Both the position numbers and the translations under genes were made by a program. Below the pieces are notes generated by a model. That model saw only the letters and a list, made by a program, of their open reading frames with translations. It did not search any database and was not told the DNA's origin. A DNA stretch of 42,355 bases from Bacteroidota bacterium (GTDB lineage Bacteria > Bacteroidota > Bacteroidia > UBA8524): contig DQHT01000140.1 of the NCBI GenBank assembly GCA_003531115.1, positions 27,031 to 69,385 of the forward strand, in the 5' to 3' direction. Positions 41,599 to 42,355 of this stretch are shown here, piece by piece. Within the stretch, counting starts at the first letter, position 1. Every line of letters begins with the position of its first letter.

Positions 41599-42355
41599 CG
41601 CAGACTCCTGTTTCGGGCAAATCGAGTTCTACTTTTCGGGCAGCTTCAAAATCACCTGCAAGGGCAGCCGCAATGGAGCGCACTTGTTCATAACCGGTAG
41701 CCATTAAAAAGGTAGGTGCACGCCCGTAGCTTTTCATCCCGACTACATAGAAGTCTTTTTCTTTTTGACGAAGTTCCCGCTCACCGTGCGGCCTAACCGT
41801 ACCACAGCTGTGGATATTGGGATCGATCAGGTTGGCAATGGCGGGGACACTTTCTACGGTTGCATCAAATTCTACCCGAACTTCTCTTAAAAAGGACATA
41901 TCAGGACGGGTGCCTGTATTGCTGATGATCTCATCTATTCCCTCCAGCGCTTTGAGTTCGCCGTACTGTTCTCCGATAATAGTCAGACGGCCATTTTCTT
42001 CAATAAGTTCCTGTATTTGAAAGGGGGTATAGACATTTAGCTTGTCCTCATTTACCAGACGTTCAATTTTGATACCCAGCGCCCCTCTCGCCGGCAGGGC
42101 GTCGTCGGCTTGTCCGCCATACGCTTCCTGCACCCTCTTTTTTCTCAATACCCAATGGATGCGGGTTTGGGGGAAATCGGTCATGAGTTTTTCGAGCTCG
42201 AGTATGCTGTTAATAGCGGAGTGTCCGCCACCAACAACCAGCACATCCTTGTTGGCGTAACGGTGTTTATGGATACCGGAAACATCGGGAATTCCATAAA
42301 ATATTCGGTCTTTGTTTTCAAGTTCTCCAAAAGCGAACATACCTCCAGAGCCAAT
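41558..42355 (-). CDS. NAD(P)-binding flavoprotein monooxygenase-like, 5' end beyond the window
   Basis: The visible 265 residues are the C-terminal part of a two-dinucleotide-binding-domain flavoprotein. The frame stays open through 42355 (IGSGGM before the internal Met), so the N terminus with the FAD motif is missing. Residues 30-55 hold an NADPH-binding motif VLVVGGGHSAINSILELEKL; later ISNTGTRPD and YVVGMKSYGRAPTFLMATG are typical. The C terminus has Cys residues GVCGV and a terminal CCA. Similar proteins appear near arsenic-resistance genes and resemble ArsO-type monooxygenases, but the reaction is unproven. It is the first visible gene of the operon with the MFS and sigZ genes. Confidence 0.85.
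   Translation of the reverse strand: MGSGGMFAFGELENKDRIFYGIPDVSGIHKHRYANKDVLVVGGGHSAINSILELEKLMTDFPQTRIHWVLRKKRVQEAYGGQADDALPARGALGIKIERLVNEDKLNVYTPFQIQELIEENGRLTIIGEQYGELKALEGIDEIISNTGTRPDMSFLREVRVEFDATVESVPAIANLIDPNIHSCGTVRPHGERELRQKEKDFYVVGMKSYGRAPTFLMATGYEQVRSIAAALAGDFEAARKVELDLPETGVCGVGASEDGAACCA

Overview
The window looks like a chromosomal segment of a Bacteroidota bacterium (class not resolvable from sequence alone). Support comes from the gene content and order: a DUF177-rpmF-plsX-fabH-accB-accC lipid cluster, a DUF2851/PspC pair, an outer-membrane barrel/TPR/LptC/CNNM operon starting at birA-coaX, SigZ, group II GGGP synthase and a fused E1 alpha/beta dehydrogenase. Several genes are preceded by TAnnTTTG boxes, the -7 element of Bacteroidota promoters, and most starts lack a Shine-Dalgarno sequence.

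Layout. 1-50: truncated tRNA (anticodon CAT). 83-218: three consecutive tandem arrays, all with a 7-bp unit. 270-5541: HAD phosphatase, a lipoprotein, aspS, an MFS exporter and an alpha/beta hydrolase. 5545-5688: inverted repeats flanking another 7-bp array. 5722-12498: fused 2-oxoacid dehydrogenase E1, GGGP synthase, a tiny frameshifted secreted ORF and two divergent GT-C-like membrane proteins. 12482-19330 (minus): an eight-gene housekeeping and envelope operon (birA, coaX, OMP, TPR protein, lptC, small membrane protein, CNNM protein, Nudix). 19349-25268: rsfS, sodium:solute symporter, M17 aminopeptidase, pdxA, a REC-AraC regulator and a small membrane exporter. 25341-29940: the fatty-acid/phospholipid cluster. 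30011-34425: outer-membrane barrel, MazG-like enzyme, pyrF, DUF2851, a DinD-like gene that appears inserted, and PspC. 34622-38876: acyl-CoA ligase, universal stress protein, a composite inverted-repeat element, DUF2461 and a CYTH enzyme. 38921-42355: XRE-Panacea antitoxin-like protein without an evident toxin, then sigZ, an MFS transporter and a partial flavoprotein in an overlapping operon.

Most of the window is core metabolism (protein synthesis, CoA, biotin, fatty acid, pyrimidine and PLP synthesis) and envelope biogenesis. The accessory parts are (i) intergenic repeats of 7-bp period or palindromic type, mostly at convergent gene ends; (ii) the dinD-like insertion with a consensus Shine-Dalgarno; (iii) the orphan Panacea gene; and (iv) the SigZ/MFS/flavoprotein module, whose two soluble members end in cysteine-rich tails and which I regard as a candidate metalloid- or thiol-stress system. 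I did not find a CRISPR array, prophage, transposase or integrase.
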